Assembly: GCF_019375475.1 (NCBI RefSeq)
Contig: NZ_JAHXGQ010000003.1
Location: forward strand, 744,001 to 808,000
Direction: 5' to 3'
Source of the DNA: Saccharothrix obliqua
GTDB lineage: Bacteria; Actinomycetota; Actinomycetes; Mycobacteriales; Pseudonocardiaceae
DNA: 64,000 nt
This document shows positions 9,354-17,896 of this stretch, one piece after another. Positions within the stretch are counted from its first letter, which is position 1. Each line of letters opens with the position of its first letter. The position numbers were made by a program, and so were the translations under genes. The notes below the pieces were generated by a model. That model was not told the DNA's origin. It was given only the letters and a program-made list of their open reading frames with translations, and did not search any database.

Positions 9354-10270
9354 CGGTGCGCCGGGCGCTGCTGTTCGGCGCGACGGGCTACCTCGGCCGG
9401 AAGGTGGCCGATGCCCTCGCCGGCCACCTCGGCGGCGTGGAGGTGGTGAAGGTCGGGCGGTCGGCCCCGGACGACGCGGGCTGGGCGCGGCACGACCTCG
9501 TGTCGGGTGGTCCGGACGAGTTGGCCGCGCTGCTCGCGGACACCGCGCCGGACGTGGTGGTCAACTGCGTCGGATTGCTCGACGGAACCCTGGCGGAACT
9601 GGTGGCGGCGAACGTGACGGGCACCGCCCGGCTGCTCGACGCCATCCCCGCGGCCGCGCCCGCCGCCCGGCTGGTCGTCCTCGGGTCCGCCGCCGAGTAC
9701 GGGGTCGTGCCCGAGGGCGTGCCGGTCACCGAGGACACGCCGGAGCACCCGGTCGCGCCCTACGGCATCACCAAGCTGGCCGGCACCTCGCTGGTGCGCG
9801 CGGCCGTCGCCGCCGGTCGGCTGGACGCCGTGGTGCTGCGGGTGTTCAACCCGATCGGGGCGGGCCTGCCCGCGGGCACCGTCCTCGGCCGGGCGGCCAC
9901 GGCCGTCCGGTCCGCCCTGCGGGAACCGGGCCAGGAGGTCCGGCTCGGCCCGCTGGGCGCGCGTCGCGACTTCGTCGACGTGCACGACGTGGCGGACGCG
10001 GTCGCCAGTGCCGCGCTGGCGACCGACCCGCCGGGCCCGGTGCTGAACGTGGGCAGCGGCGTCGCGGTGCCGGTCCGGACGGCGGTCGGCCTGCTCGCCG
10101 AGACGGCCGGGTTCGCCGGTCGCATCGTCGAGTCCGACGCCGCCCCCGCGCGCTCACGCGCGGTGGACTGGATCGCGGCCGACCTGACCCGCGCCCGCTC
10201 GGCGCTCGACTGGTCACCCCGCCGGGACCTCCGGGCCTCGATCCGCGACCTGTGGGCGTCGGCCGGGTGA
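9350..10270 (+). CDS. NAD-dependent epimerase/dehydratase (extended SDR)
   Basis: Nucleotide-sugar-modifying extended SDR of 306 residues. The Rossmann motif GATGYLG lies at the N-terminus, the catalytic YGITK (YxxxK) in the middle, with VLGSAAEYG supplying the Ser region and RVFNPIGAG the substrate-binding strand. [11 protein letters not shown] and NVGSG are also family features. It starts in a GTGA overlap with the nucleotidyltransferase and closes the plus-strand operon. Together with the second SDR and the dehydrogenase on the facing strand it suggests that the polymer uses an epimerised amino sugar such as GalNAc or a uronic acid; the exact reaction is unknown. Confidence 0.8.
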   Translation: MTVRRALLFGATGYLGRKVADALAGHLGGVEVVKVGRSAPDDAGWARHDLVSGGPDELAALLADTAPDVVVNCVGLLDGTLAELVAANVTGTARLLDAIPAAAPAARLVVLGSAAEYGVVPEGVPVTEDTPEHPVAPYGITKLAGTSLVRAAVAAGRLDAVVLRVFNPIGAGLPAGTVLGRAATAVRSALREPGQEVRLGPLGARRDFVDVHDVADAVASAALATDPPGPVLNVGSGVAVPVRTAVGLLAETAGFAGRIVESDAAPARSRAVDWIAADLTRARSALDWSPRRDLRASIRDLWASAG

Positions 10271-10412
10271 CGATGAGCGGGTGGAACGGCCGCGTGCCCC
10301 GGCTGTTCCACCCACCCACCCCGGACCGCTCCGGCCGGCACTCACCCGGCCACCGGCGACCCGGTGCCCCGCACCGCCCCCGGTGATCCCGCCCCCGGTG
10401 ATCCCGCCCCCG

Positions 10413-10482
10413 CCACCGCGCCCCGGCCACCGCGCCCCGGCCACCGCGCCCCGGCCACCGCGCCCCGGCCACCGCGCCCCCG
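10413..10482. repeat. 14-bp tandem repeat, about five units
   Basis: The unit CCACCGCGCCCCGG occurs four times exactly (10413, 10427, 10441, 10455) and a fifth partial time from 10469. It is preceded by a short tandem of CCCCGGTGATCCCGC-like units (about 10378-10408). It lies between two convergent operons, before the terminator hairpin. Low-complexity slippage repeats like this often vary in copy number between strains; no coding role is visible. Confidence 0.8.
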
Positions 10483-10598
10483 GTGGACCCGCCCCCAGCG
10501 ACTCCGCCTGCCCCGCAGCCGCGCTCGGTCGACCCGACGCCGCCGCACCCCTCAGCGCACCCGGTACTTCCGCCGCCGTGTCCGGTCGACGCGATGGC

Positions 10599-10639
10599 GC
10601 GCTCGCCCCCGACCGCGGTGGGCGGTCGGGGGCGAGCGC
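10599..10639. terminator. bidirectional terminator between convergent operons
   Basis: Perfect 18-bp stem (10599-10616 with 10622-10639) around the 5-base loop GGTGG. It starts 7 bases beyond the stop codon of the minus-strand epimerase gene and also faces the plus-strand operon ending at 10270. There is no T-run, as is usual in actinomycetes. Confidence 0.85.
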
Positions 10640-10646
10640 CGTACCG

Positions 10647-11597
10647 TCAGCTCGCGTGCTCCCGGTACCACTCGAAGGTCCGCCGGACGCCTTCCTCCAG
10701 CGGCACCGAGGGTTCGAAACCGGTCAACTCCCGCAGCAGGCCCAGGTCCGGGCAGCGGCGGGCGACCGAGCCGGGCGGCGCGGCCACCCGCTCCAGCTCG
10801 GGCGCGTGCCCGGCCAGCTTCAGCACCAGCTCGGTCAGCTCGCCGATGTTGGTCTCGACCGAGTCGTTGCCGATGTGGACGATGCGGCCCGCGGCGTCGT
10901 CGGCGGCCATCAGGCGCACCACCGCCTCCACCGCGTCGTCCACGTGGCAGAACGCCCGGAACTGGTCGGAACCGTAGACCCGGAACGGGTCCTCGCGCCG
11001 CAGCGCCCGCAGGGACAGCTCCGGGATCACGTGGTCCGCGCCCATCCGGGAGCCGTAGACGTTGTGGAACCGGCCGACCACCGCCGGGAAGCCCTTGGCC
11101 CGCGCGGTGTGCACCACCGCCGCCTCGCCGAGCATCTTGCTGATGCCGTAGGCGAACCGCGGCGCGGTGACGTCCTCCACCAGCAGCGGCACGTCCTCCG
11201 CGGTCGGCACGGGCACCACGCCCCGCGTCACACCGCCCGCGTAGGTCTCGCTGGTGGAGGCGAAGAACAGCTTCTGGTGCGGCTTGATCCACGCCAGCGT
11301 GTTCAGCACGGCGAGCGTGTTGACCCGCACCACGCGCTCCGGGTCCCGCTCCACGTTGCGGACGCCGACGACGGCCGCCAGCAGGTACACGTGGTCGGCG
11401 TCGTCGGGCAGCGCGGCGTACGCGGCCGGGTCGGTGAGGTCGGCGGAGACCACCGGCGCCGCCAGCCGGGCCAGGTCGGGGTCGTCGCGCCCGCGCGAGA
11501 AGTCGTCCACGATGACGACCTCGTGGCCGTCGGCCAGCAGCCTGCGGGCCAGGTGCAGGCCGATGAAACCCGCACCGCCCAGGATCAACGCCTTCAC
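10647..11597 (-). CDS. NAD-dependent nucleotide-sugar epimerase (extended SDR)
   Basis: Extended SDR of 316 residues acting on a nucleotide sugar in the cytoplasm. It has LGGAGFIGLHLARRLL (NAD-binding GxxGxxG), VDDFSRG for the adenine ribose, FASTSETY (catalytic Ser/Thr region), YGISK (catalytic Tyr/Lys) and RFHNVYGSRMG, the pattern of UDP-glucose/UDP-GlcNAc 4-epimerases and UDP-glucuronate decarboxylases. It overlaps the dehydrogenase gene by 4 bases (ATGA), and the two products probably act in sequence: oxidation at C6 followed by epimerisation, or supply of UDP-GalNAc. Specificity is inferred only from context. Confidence 0.82.
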   Translation of the reverse strand: MKALILGGAGFIGLHLARRLLADGHEVVIVDDFSRGRDDPDLARLAAPVVSADLTDPAAYAALPDDADHVYLLAAVVGVRNVERDPERVVRVNTLAVLNTLAWIKPHQKLFFASTSETYAGGVTRGVVPVPTAEDVPLLVEDVTAPRFAYGISKMLGEAAVVHTARAKGFPAVVGRFHNVYGSRMGADHVIPELSLRALRREDPFRVYGSDQFRAFCHVDDAVEAVVRLMAADDAAGRIVHIGNDSVETNIGELTELVLKLAGHAPELERVAAPPGSVARRCPDLGLLRELTGFEPSVPLEEGVRRTFEWYREHAS

Positions 11598-12904
11598 GAC
11601 GCCGCCCGCTCGTAGCCCAGGCCCGCGTAGCGGACGCCGTGGCCCGCGACCCGGTCACCGTCCAGCACCCGCCACGAGTCGTAGACCAGGCCGACGTTGG
11701 ACCCGGGCAGCACCGCGTCCACGTCCAGCGCCCGGTAGTCGGGGTGGTCGGTGATGACCAGCACCGCGTCGGCCACCCGGAACCCCTCGTCCAGCTCCAC
11801 CGGCTCACCGCCGTGCGAGCGGATCACCTCGGCGCTCACCAGCGGGTCGTGGCCGACCACCCGCAGCCCCGCGGCGGTGAACGCGGGCATCATCGACGCG
11901 ATCGGCGTGCCGCGCATGTCGTCGGTGGGAGGCCAGCCCTTGTAGGCCCAGCCGAGCACCAGCAGCGTGCGGCCGGCGGTCTCGCCCATCAGGTCGACCA
12001 CGCGGTCCGCGACGTGCACCGGCGTCTCCTCGTTGACCTGCCGGGCCGCGCGGATCAGCGGCGGCTCGTAACCCCGCTGCCCGGCGGCGGACAGCAGGAT
12101 GTACGGGTCCTTGGACAGGCACCCGCCGCCGACGTAGCCGGGCTTGGCGATGTTCGGGCGCGGGTAGTCCAGGTTGGTCGCCCGGATCACCTCCAGCGGG
12201 TCCAGCCCGAAGCTCTCGGTCATCCGCGCCACCTCGTTGCCGAACGAGTAGATGACGTCGGTGTGGCAGTTGTTGGTGAGCTTCACCAGTTCCGCGGTCT
12301 CCAGGTTCGACACCGGCACGACCTGCGCGGCCAGCCCGCCGAACAGCTCGACGCCCAGCGCCAGGCTCTCGTCGTCGAGACCGCCGACGACCTGCGGCAG
12401 CTCCACCAGTTCACGCAGCGCCTGGCCCTGGATGGTGCGCTCGGGCGCCATCACCAGCCGGGCCGAGCCCCACGCGTCGTTGAGGCGGGGCAGCACGACC
12501 GACCGGGTCGCGCCGACCGGCACGGTGCTGCGGACCACCACGAGGGTGTTCGGCGCGCACCGCTTGGCGATGTGCTCGGCGGCGGCGGCCAGGTTGTCCA
12601 GGTAGGGCTCGTGGCCGTCCTGGTCCACCGGCGTCGAGACGCAGATGATCGCCGCGTCCACCCCGTTGTCGGGCAGTTCCGTCGACAGGAAGATCCGCTT
12701 GTTCACCCACTCGCCGAACGCCTCCTCGACGCCCGGTTCGAAGATGTGCGGACGGCCCTGCGACAGGGAGTCCAGCACCGCGGTCTGGGTGTCCACGCCG
12801 TGCACCTCGTACCCCCGCTTGGCCATCGCGGCGGTCAGCGTGAGGCCGACGTAACCCATTCCGACTATTCCGATCCGACGCAGTTCGCGCGACCCGTCCG
12901 TCAC
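11594..12904 (-). CDS. UDP-glucose/UDP-N-acetylhexosamine 6-dehydrogenase family protein
   Basis: Four-electron NAD-dependent oxidation of a UDP-hexose to the uronic acid is the family reaction. The 436 residues show the N-terminal Rossmann motif GIVGMGYVGL, the central substrate domain with ELVKLTNNCHTDVIYSFGNE, the catalytic cysteine in GGGCLSKDPYIL, and the C-terminal LGWAYKGWPPTDDMRGTP followed by GHDP. This arrangement is nearer to UDP-GlcNAc/ManNAc dehydrogenases (WbpA/WecC type) than to plain Ugd. It starts with ATG after GCAAGGAGCGG, 31 bases downstream of the GH114 gene. The uronic product, if used, would add negative charge to an otherwise cationic polymer. Confidence 0.85.
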   Translation of the reverse strand: MTDGSRELRRIGIVGMGYVGLTLTAAMAKRGYEVHGVDTQTAVLDSLSQGRPHIFEPGVEEAFGEWVNKRIFLSTELPDNGVDAAIICVSTPVDQDGHEPYLDNLAAAAEHIAKRCAPNTLVVVRSTVPVGATRSVVLPRLNDAWGSARLVMAPERTIQGQALRELVELPQVVGGLDDESLALGVELFGGLAAQVVPVSNLETAELVKLTNNCHTDVIYSFGNEVARMTESFGLDPLEVIRATNLDYPRPNIAKPGYVGGGCLSKDPYILLSAAGQRGYEPPLIRAARQVNEETPVHVADRVVDLMGETAGRTLLVLGWAYKGWPPTDDMRGTPIASMMPAFTAAGLRVVGHDPLVSAEVIRSHGGEPVELDEGFRVADAVLVITDHPDYRALDVDAVLPGSNVGLVYDSWRVLDGDRVAGHGVRYAGLGYERAAS

Positions 12905-12935
12905 ATTCCGCTCCTTGCCTGGTGTGTTCTCGCGG

Positions 12936-13865
12936 TCACCGGCACGGCGCGCTGACCCGGTCCAGCGCGCGCACCGTCACATATCCCTCGAATCGTTCCT
13001 CGCGGTAGCGGCGGCAGGCGGTCGCGATGTTCTCCGGGTCGGTCGCGTAGTCGACCGCGAGCACCGTCTTGCCCGCGTCCCGGAGTGCCCTGGTGGCCGC
13101 CAGGTTCGGGTCGCAGTAGTCCGCCGTGCACGGCTCGTCGGTGGCTTCGAAGAACAACTCCTCCATGCCGATGCCGTCGATGGCGGCGAGGTAACCGGGG
13201 AACTCCTGCAATTCCGGCGAGTTTTGCGGGAACACGCGGAACGCGGGGTCGGGGCGTTTGGCGTACTCGCTGATCCGGACGATCAGGTCCACCATCCGGC
13301 GGCCCAGCTCGGTCCGGTCGAGGCCGTTCACCAGGTCGAGGTCGATCTGCTCGTACGCGAGCGGCGTGTCCAGGTAGACGCCGTCGAACCCGGCGTTGCG
13401 CGCGAGGTCGAGCCGGGGCCGGACGGTCAGGTCCCACCAGCTCGGCTCCCAGTACCGGACGAAGTGCTCGCCGGGCCACTCGGGCCACTCGTTGAGCACC
13501 AGGTCGGCCGGGTCGGCGCGCACCGCCGGGTAATCCGGCCGGAACGACTCGATCGACCCGATTTCGAAGTAGGCCAGCACGGTTTTCCCGGACTGCTTGA
13601 GCCGGGCGATCTCCTCCGCCTGGAAGTACGATTTGTCGGCGTCCCGGGCCAGGTCCACGACAGCGAAACGAGACGGAGTGGCGGCCACTTCGTCCAATCG
13701 CCCGTCGGGGTAATCCTGGAGTTGGTACACGAGTCCGCCGCCCGGCCCACCGGGCGGATTCACGGCTTCCGGGGGCGCGGGGGTGCAGCCGGCAGTGCCG
13801 ACCGGCAGTGCGATGAGCAGGGCAACGAGAACTGAGCGACAACGGCGGTCCGCCACTCCGACCAC
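12936..13865 (-). CDS. GH114-type endo-alpha-1,4-polygalactosaminidase, putative lipoprotein
   Basis: Predicted extracellular hydrolase of galactosamine-rich polysaccharide, 309 residues. The N-terminus is a short basic region, a hydrophobic core and VGTAGC, a near-lipobox with Cys27, so it is probably anchored to the outer face of the membrane. The rest is a TIM barrel with the family blocks FAVVDLARD, VLAYFEIGSIES, YWEPSWWD and GFDGVYLDTPLAYEQ, whose Asp and Glu residues are likely catalytic. Fungal GAG clusters carry a GH114 enzyme (Ega3) with the Agd3 deacetylase, exactly the pairing seen here. The GTG start at 13865 begins the minus-strand operon. Confidence 0.8.
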   Translation of the reverse strand: MVGVADRRCRSVLVALLIALPVGTAGCTPAPPEAVNPPGGPGGGLVYQLQDYPDGRLDEVAATPSRFAVVDLARDADKSYFQAEEIARLKQSGKTVLAYFEIGSIESFRPDYPAVRADPADLVLNEWPEWPGEHFVRYWEPSWWDLTVRPRLDLARNAGFDGVYLDTPLAYEQIDLDLVNGLDRTELGRRMVDLIVRISEYAKRPDPAFRVFPQNSPELQEFPGYLAAIDGIGMEELFFEATDEPCTADYCDPNLAATRALRDAGKTVLAVDYATDPENIATACRRYREERFEGYVTVRALDRVSAPCR

Positions 13866-14305
13866 GATACCGGCGAGGGTTGCGCGGGCAATGCGCCGTT
13901 GAGGTTACGGTGCGGGGCTCCGCCGGAATTATTGGTCACCCGGAATATTCGGCCCGCCGAACGGGCGCGGTGGGCAGTTCGTCCGGTTTCGGCGGTGCGA
14001 CCGCTCGTCCACACCGGACCCGCACCGCGCGACCGTCCACTCCGGACGCTTCAGAACCGAGCCGTGCGTCTCGACCGGGTGACCGCGCCGCCGGAGCCGT
14101 CCGCAGTCTTACGGGCGACGCGGCGTCCGCTGCGCCGGTGGGGGAGGTGCCCGGTCCCGTTCGGGTGATGTGGTGTGTCGGCGCTGACTTGGGATGGCGG
14201 CGCGGCTATGAAAGGTCGGGACGGGTGTCGCGCCCCGCGGACGCGGCGGGGCGCTCGCCCGCCGGAGTTCTCCGGATGTGCCCAGTCGAGTCCCCGGGAG
14301 GTACC
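13866..14305. other. intergenic region with divergent promoters
   Basis: 440 bases between the divergently transcribed GH114 operon and the small membrane protein gene. No gene is convincing. An AT-richer patch (13925-13955) contains two similar half-sites, CCGGAATTATTGG and CCGGAATATTCGG, and is the most promoter-like part, probably for the GH114 operon. A ribosome site GGGAGGT closes the region just before 14306. Confidence 0.45.
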
Positions 14306-14752
14306 GTGACAGCCTGGCTCCGGGCCGGTTTCGTGTTGTTGGTCGCGTGGCAGGCCGGAGCCGGGTTGTGGGCGGCCGTGTTCCCCGAGGGGTTCTTCGG
14401 GTCGTTCCCGGTGCCGAGCCACGCCTGGGTGTCGATGTTTCCGCCTTACAACGAGCACCTGGTGCGTGACTTCGGCCTGGCGCTGCTCCAGTGCGTGCCC
14501 GTGACGGTGGTCTGCATCCGTTACCCGGAGCGCAGGTTCGTCCGCGCGGTGCTGATCGGCCTGCTGCTGTTCTCGGTGTCGCACGCGTTGTTCCACGAAG
14601 CGCACGTCGTCCGCACCGACGACCTCCTGCTGCAACGGGTGTTCCTGCTGTTCCCGGTGGTCCTCGCCGTGGTGCTGCTGTACCTGAGCTGGAAGTCGCC
14701 CGTCGACCGTCCCGACCACGTCGAGGAGCCGACCCCGACCGCGGCCCCTTGA
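14306..14752 (+). CDS. small four-helix membrane protein of unknown function
   Basis: 148 residues with four hydrophobic helices: 3-27, about 50-72, 76-97 and 108-130. The start is GTG 14306 with GGGAGGT seven bases upstream; longer upstream reading lacks protein character. Loop residues include PPYNEHLVRDFG between helices 1 and 2 and SHALFHEAHVVRTDD after helix 3, whose several histidines could bind a metal or heme. I do not recognise the family. It is followed by the repeated palindrome and the peroxidase gene on the same strand, 284 bases away. Confidence 0.65.
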   Translation: MTAWLRAGFVLLVAWQAGAGLWAAVFPEGFFGSFPVPSHAWVSMFPPYNEHLVRDFGLALLQCVPVTVVCIRYPERRFVRAVLIGLLLFSVSHALFHEAHVVRTDDLLLQRVFLLFPVVLAVVLLYLSWKSPVDRPDHVEEPTPTAAP

Positions 14753-14783
14753 CGTTCCACTGTGGACCCCTGTCTGCTGTAAC

Positions 14784-14898
14784 TTTCAGGGAGCCTGCCT
14801 GAAAATCAGCGCCTCGCCCCACCGCCGGCCTCCCCGCGCCGGGGGCGATCCTGGAGGCCGCCGCCCCGCGAAACTCTCAGGGAGCCTGCCTGATAGTT
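14784..14898. repeat. duplicated palindromic element upstream of the peroxidase gene
   Basis: The 17-base sequence TCAGGGAGCCTGCCTGA occurs twice in direct orientation (14786-14802 and 14877-14893), 91 bases apart. Each copy is flanked by partly palindromic A/T-rich arms (CTTTCAGG..CCTGAAAA; AACTCTCAGG..CCTGATAGTT). Two nested inverted repeats are present: TCAGG/CCTGA outside and CAGG-GAG-CCTG inside. This could be a pair of operators for the peroxidase gene 139 bases downstream, or a small intergenic repeat family. Confidence 0.7.
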
Positions 14899-15036
14899 GG
14901 TGCCCTGCTCGGCCGCCGTCCTCCCCGTGCCGGTGGGGAGGTCCGGTCGCGCTCCGGCTTTGAGGACAGTTCCTACGGGATCTCCACGGGCTGATCACGG
15001 ATGTGGACCGCACCGGCGGTGCCCGACGCTGTCCCC

Positions 15037-16914
15037 ATGACACTTCGCAGGAGAGCGCCGCTGGTAGCGGTCGCCGTGGTGGGTGTGCAGTTGTTAGCCG
15101 TGGGCGCGGCGGAGGCACGGGGGTTCGGCGCGTTCGAGGTCCAGAGCCTGGACGGCAGCGGCAACAACCGGGTGCACCCGGAGTGGGGCCGGGCCGGGGC
15201 CGCCTACCCCCGGGTGGCGCCCGCGCGGTACGCCGACGGCGTCGGCACGCAGGTCGACGGGCCGAACGCGCGGCGCATCAGCAACCGGGTGTTCGACGAC
15301 CGCGGGCAGGACCTGTTCTCCCCGCGGGGCGTGAGCCAGTGGAGCACGGCGTGGGGGCAGTTCGTGGACCACACGTTCGGCCTGCGTGGCGCGGCTCGGG
15401 ACGGCGGCCCCATCCCGTTCGACAACGACGACCCGATGGAGCGCTTCACCAACAACTTCAACATAGTGCCCTTCTCCCGCAGCCGGGTGGTCGGGGGCAC
15501 CGGCGTGACGAGCCCGCGCGAGCAGGTCAACACCATCAGCGCCTACGTCGACGCGTACGCCGTGTACGGGGGCACGCCGGAACGGCTGGAGTGGATGCGG
15601 GAAGGCCCGGTCGACGGCGACCTCTCCAACAACGGCGCACGCCTGCTCATGCCCGGCGACATGCTGCCCCGGCGCGATGCGCGGGGTGATGCGGCGACCG
15701 CGCCGCCGATGGACGCGGCGGTCGGTGTGGGGCCGCGCCTCGCCGTCGCCGGCGACATCCGGGCCAACGAGAACATCGCGCTGCTCGCCGTGCAGACGTT
15801 GTTCGCCCGCGAGCACAACCGCGTGGTGTCACTCCTGCCCGCGTGGCTCGGCGAGGAGCAGCGGTTCCAACTGGCGCGGCGCGTGGTGATCGCGACGCAG
15901 CAGCACATCACGTACCAGGAGTTCCTGCCGAGCCTCGGCGTCCGGCTCGCGCCGTACCGGGGTTACCGCCCGAACGTGGACGCGGGGCTGGGCAACGAGT
16001 TCGCCACGGTCGGCTACCGGGCGCACAGCATGGTCGGCAACGAGGTGGTGGTCACCGCCGACGCCGGGCGCTACCCCGCCGAGGTGCTGGACGCGTTGCG
16101 CGCCTCGGGTGTGCGGGTGACGCCCGTCGACCGGGGGCGCGTGGAACTGGTCGTGCCGCCCGGCCTGCTGGTGTTCAACCCCGACCTGGTGGAACGCCTC
16201 CAGCTCGGCCCGCTGCTCCAGGGTCTCGCCACCCGGCCGCAGGCACGCAACGACGAGCTGGTCGGCGACGCCGTGCGCAGCATCTCCCTGCGCGCACCGG
16301 ACTGCGTGCCCGCCTGCGGCACGATCGTCTTCGACGTCGCGGCCATCGACGTCGAACGGGGACGGGACCACGGGATGCCCTCCTACAACGACCTTCGCCG
16401 GGCGTACGGGCTCGCGCCGAAGCCGTCGTTCCAGGCCCTCACCGGCGAGGCGACCGAGTCCTTCCCGGTCGACCCGGAGCTGACCCCGGGCGCGGAGGTC
16501 GACGACCCGGACTCGCTGGACTTCGTGCGGCTCTACGACCGGCACGGCGCGGTGCTCGACCCGGACGGCGAGGCGGCGCGGACGTCGGCCGTGCGGGGTG
16601 AGCGCCGCACCACCACCGCGGCGCGGCTCAAGGCCCTGTACGGCGACGTGTCGGCACTGGACGCGTTCGTCGGCATGTCGGCCGAACCGCCGTCGGCCGG
16701 TTCCGAGTTCGGCGAACTGCAACTCGCGATCTGGCAGCGGCAGTTCCAGGCGCTGCGTGACGGTGACCGGTTCTTCCACCTCAACGACCCGGTGCTGCCC
16801 CTGCTGCGTCAGCGGTTCGGCGTCGACTTCCGGCACTCGCTGGGCGACCTGATCGCGTTGAACACCGACGTCCCGCGAAACCAGTTGCCGGCCAACGTGT
16901 TCTTCGCATCCTAG
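15037..16914 (+). CDS. secreted animal-type heme peroxidase
   Basis: Heme-dependent peroxidase of the peroxidase-cyclooxygenase superfamily, 625 residues, oxidising halides or phenolic substrates with hydrogen peroxide outside the cell. The start ATG 15037 gives a signal peptide (RRR, hydrophobic core, AAEARG at about residue 29); an earlier in-frame ATG at 15001 would spoil it. GQFVDHTF carries the distal histidine (His112), TLFAREHNR and FATVGYRAHSM the heme pocket with the likely proximal His330, and IDVERGRDHGMPSYNDLR is the family block near the C-terminal third. The sensor kinase gene begins 4 bases after its stop, so peroxidase and two-component system appear to be one transcript. Confidence 0.9.
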   Translation: MTLRRRAPLVAVAVVGVQLLAVGAAEARGFGAFEVQSLDGSGNNRVHPEWGRAGAAYPRVAPARYADGVGTQVDGPNARRISNRVFDDRGQDLFSPRGVSQWSTAWGQFVDHTFGLRGAARDGGPIPFDNDDPMERFTNNFNIVPFSRSRVVGGTGVTSPREQVNTISAYVDAYAVYGGTPERLEWMREGPVDGDLSNNGARLLMPGDMLPRRDARGDAATAPPMDAAVGVGPRLAVAGDIRANENIALLAVQTLFAREHNRVVSLLPAWLGEEQRFQLARRVVIATQQHITYQEFLPSLGVRLAPYRGYRPNVDAGLGNEFATVGYRAHSMVGNEVVVTADAGRYPAEVLDALRASGVRVTPVDRGRVELVVPPGLLVFNPDLVERLQLGPLLQGLATRPQARNDELVGDAVRSISLRAPDCVPACGTIVFDVAAIDVERGRDHGMPSYNDLRRAYGLAPKPSFQALTGEATESFPVDPELTPGAEVDDPDSLDFVRLYDRHGAVLDPDGEAARTSAVRGERRTTTAARLKALYGDVSALDAFVGMSAEPPSAGSEFGELQLAIWQRQFQALRDGDRFFHLNDPVLPLLRQRFGVDFRHSLGDLIALNTDVPRNQLPANVFFAS

Positions 16915-16918
16915 AACC

Positions 16919-17896
16919 GTGGACACGCGCGGCCGGTCGTACTGGATGGTTCTGCTGGGTTGCCTCGGTGCGGCCGGCCTGTGCTGGCTGCTGTGGCTGA
17001 TGGCCACCACGCCGAGCCCGAGCCTGCCGGTGCAGGCCCTGGTGATGCTGGTGGTGGTCGGGCTGGCGGTGGGGCCGTGGGCGGTGCTGGTGTCGTTGCG
17101 GCTGCCCGAGGGCGAGGCCAGGTCGCTGCACCGGCGAGGCGTGCTGGTCGCGTCCTGGACCGCGGGTGTCGGGCTGTGGGCCGCGCTGGTCGTGTGCCGG
17201 TGGCCGACCGGGTTGTCCAGGGCGGTGGCGTCGATGTCGGTGCTGGCGGCGGGCGCGGTGGTGCTGGTGGGCGCGGTGGCGTTGCCGTGGCTGTTCCTGA
17301 CCACCCGCACCCTCGCCCGCGAGCGGGCCGCGCGGGTGCGCGCGGAGCACCGCGCCGAGGTGGCCGCACACCTGCACGACTCGGTGCTCCAGGCGTTGAC
17401 GTTGATCCAGAAGCGGTCCGCCCAGCCCGACGTGCGGCGGCTGGCCCGCGGCACCGAGCGCGACCTGCGTGCGTGGCTCTACGGCGCGCCGCCCGCCGAC
17501 CCCGACGACTTCGCGACCGCGGTCAGCGCCGCCGCGGCCGCCGTCGAGGACCGGTTCGCCGTCACCGTCGAGGTGGTCGCGGTCGGCACGTGCCGGCTCG
17601 ACGAGCGCACCGCGGCCGTGGTCGGCGCGGTGCGCGAGGCGCTGGCCAACGCCGCGCGGCACGCGGACGTGCGGAACGTGTCGGTGTTCGCCGAGGTGAC
17701 CGACTCCGACGTCTTCGCCCTGGTCCGCGACCGGGGCCGGGGTTTCGACCCGGCCGCGTCGCCGGGTGCCGACCGGCGCGGCATCCGTGATTCCATCGAG
17801 CTGCGGGTGCGGCAGCACGGTGGCACGGCGGTGATCCGGTCCGCGCCGGGGGAGGGTACCGAGGTGGAGCTGCGGTTGACGGGGGTGGGCGCGTGA
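16919..17896 (+). CDS. NarL-family sensor histidine kinase
   Basis: Membrane sensor kinase of 325 residues. About four hydrophobic helices fill residues 8-125. The HisKA_3 motif HLHDSVLQALTLIQKRS follows, and the C-terminal ATPase domain has the N box (REALANAARHA), G1 box (DRGRGFDP) and G2-like RRGIRDSIELRVRQHGG. No extracellular sensor domain is present, so it probably senses through the membrane helices. The GTG start lies 4 bases after the peroxidase stop (an ATG at 16946 is an alternative), and its end overlaps the regulator gene (GTGA). It should phosphorylate the adjacent regulator. Confidence 0.88.
   Translation: MDTRGRSYWMVLLGCLGAAGLCWLLWLMATTPSPSLPVQALVMLVVVGLAVGPWAVLVSLRLPEGEARSLHRRGVLVASWTAGVGLWAALVVCRWPTGLSRAVASMSVLAAGAVVLVGAVALPWLFLTTRTLARERAARVRAEHRAEVAAHLHDSVLQALTLIQKRSAQPDVRRLARGTERDLRAWLYGAPPADPDDFATAVSAAAAAVEDRFAVTVEVVAVGTCRLDERTAAVVGAVREALANAARHADVRNVSVFAEVTDSDVFALVRDRGRGFDPAASPGADRRGIRDSIELRVRQHGGTAVIRSAPGEGTEVELRLTGVGA

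Noticed and set aside
10378..10482. CRISPR-like array
   Set aside because: Units are 14-15 bases and directly adjacent without unique spacers; it is a simple tandem repeat.
1595..13865. A complete classical Pel operon (pelA-pelG)
   Set aside because: No PelA, PelB, PelC, PelD or PelE counterparts are encoded in the window; only PelF and a probable PelG-like protein are present, so the classical name should not be applied to the whole locus.
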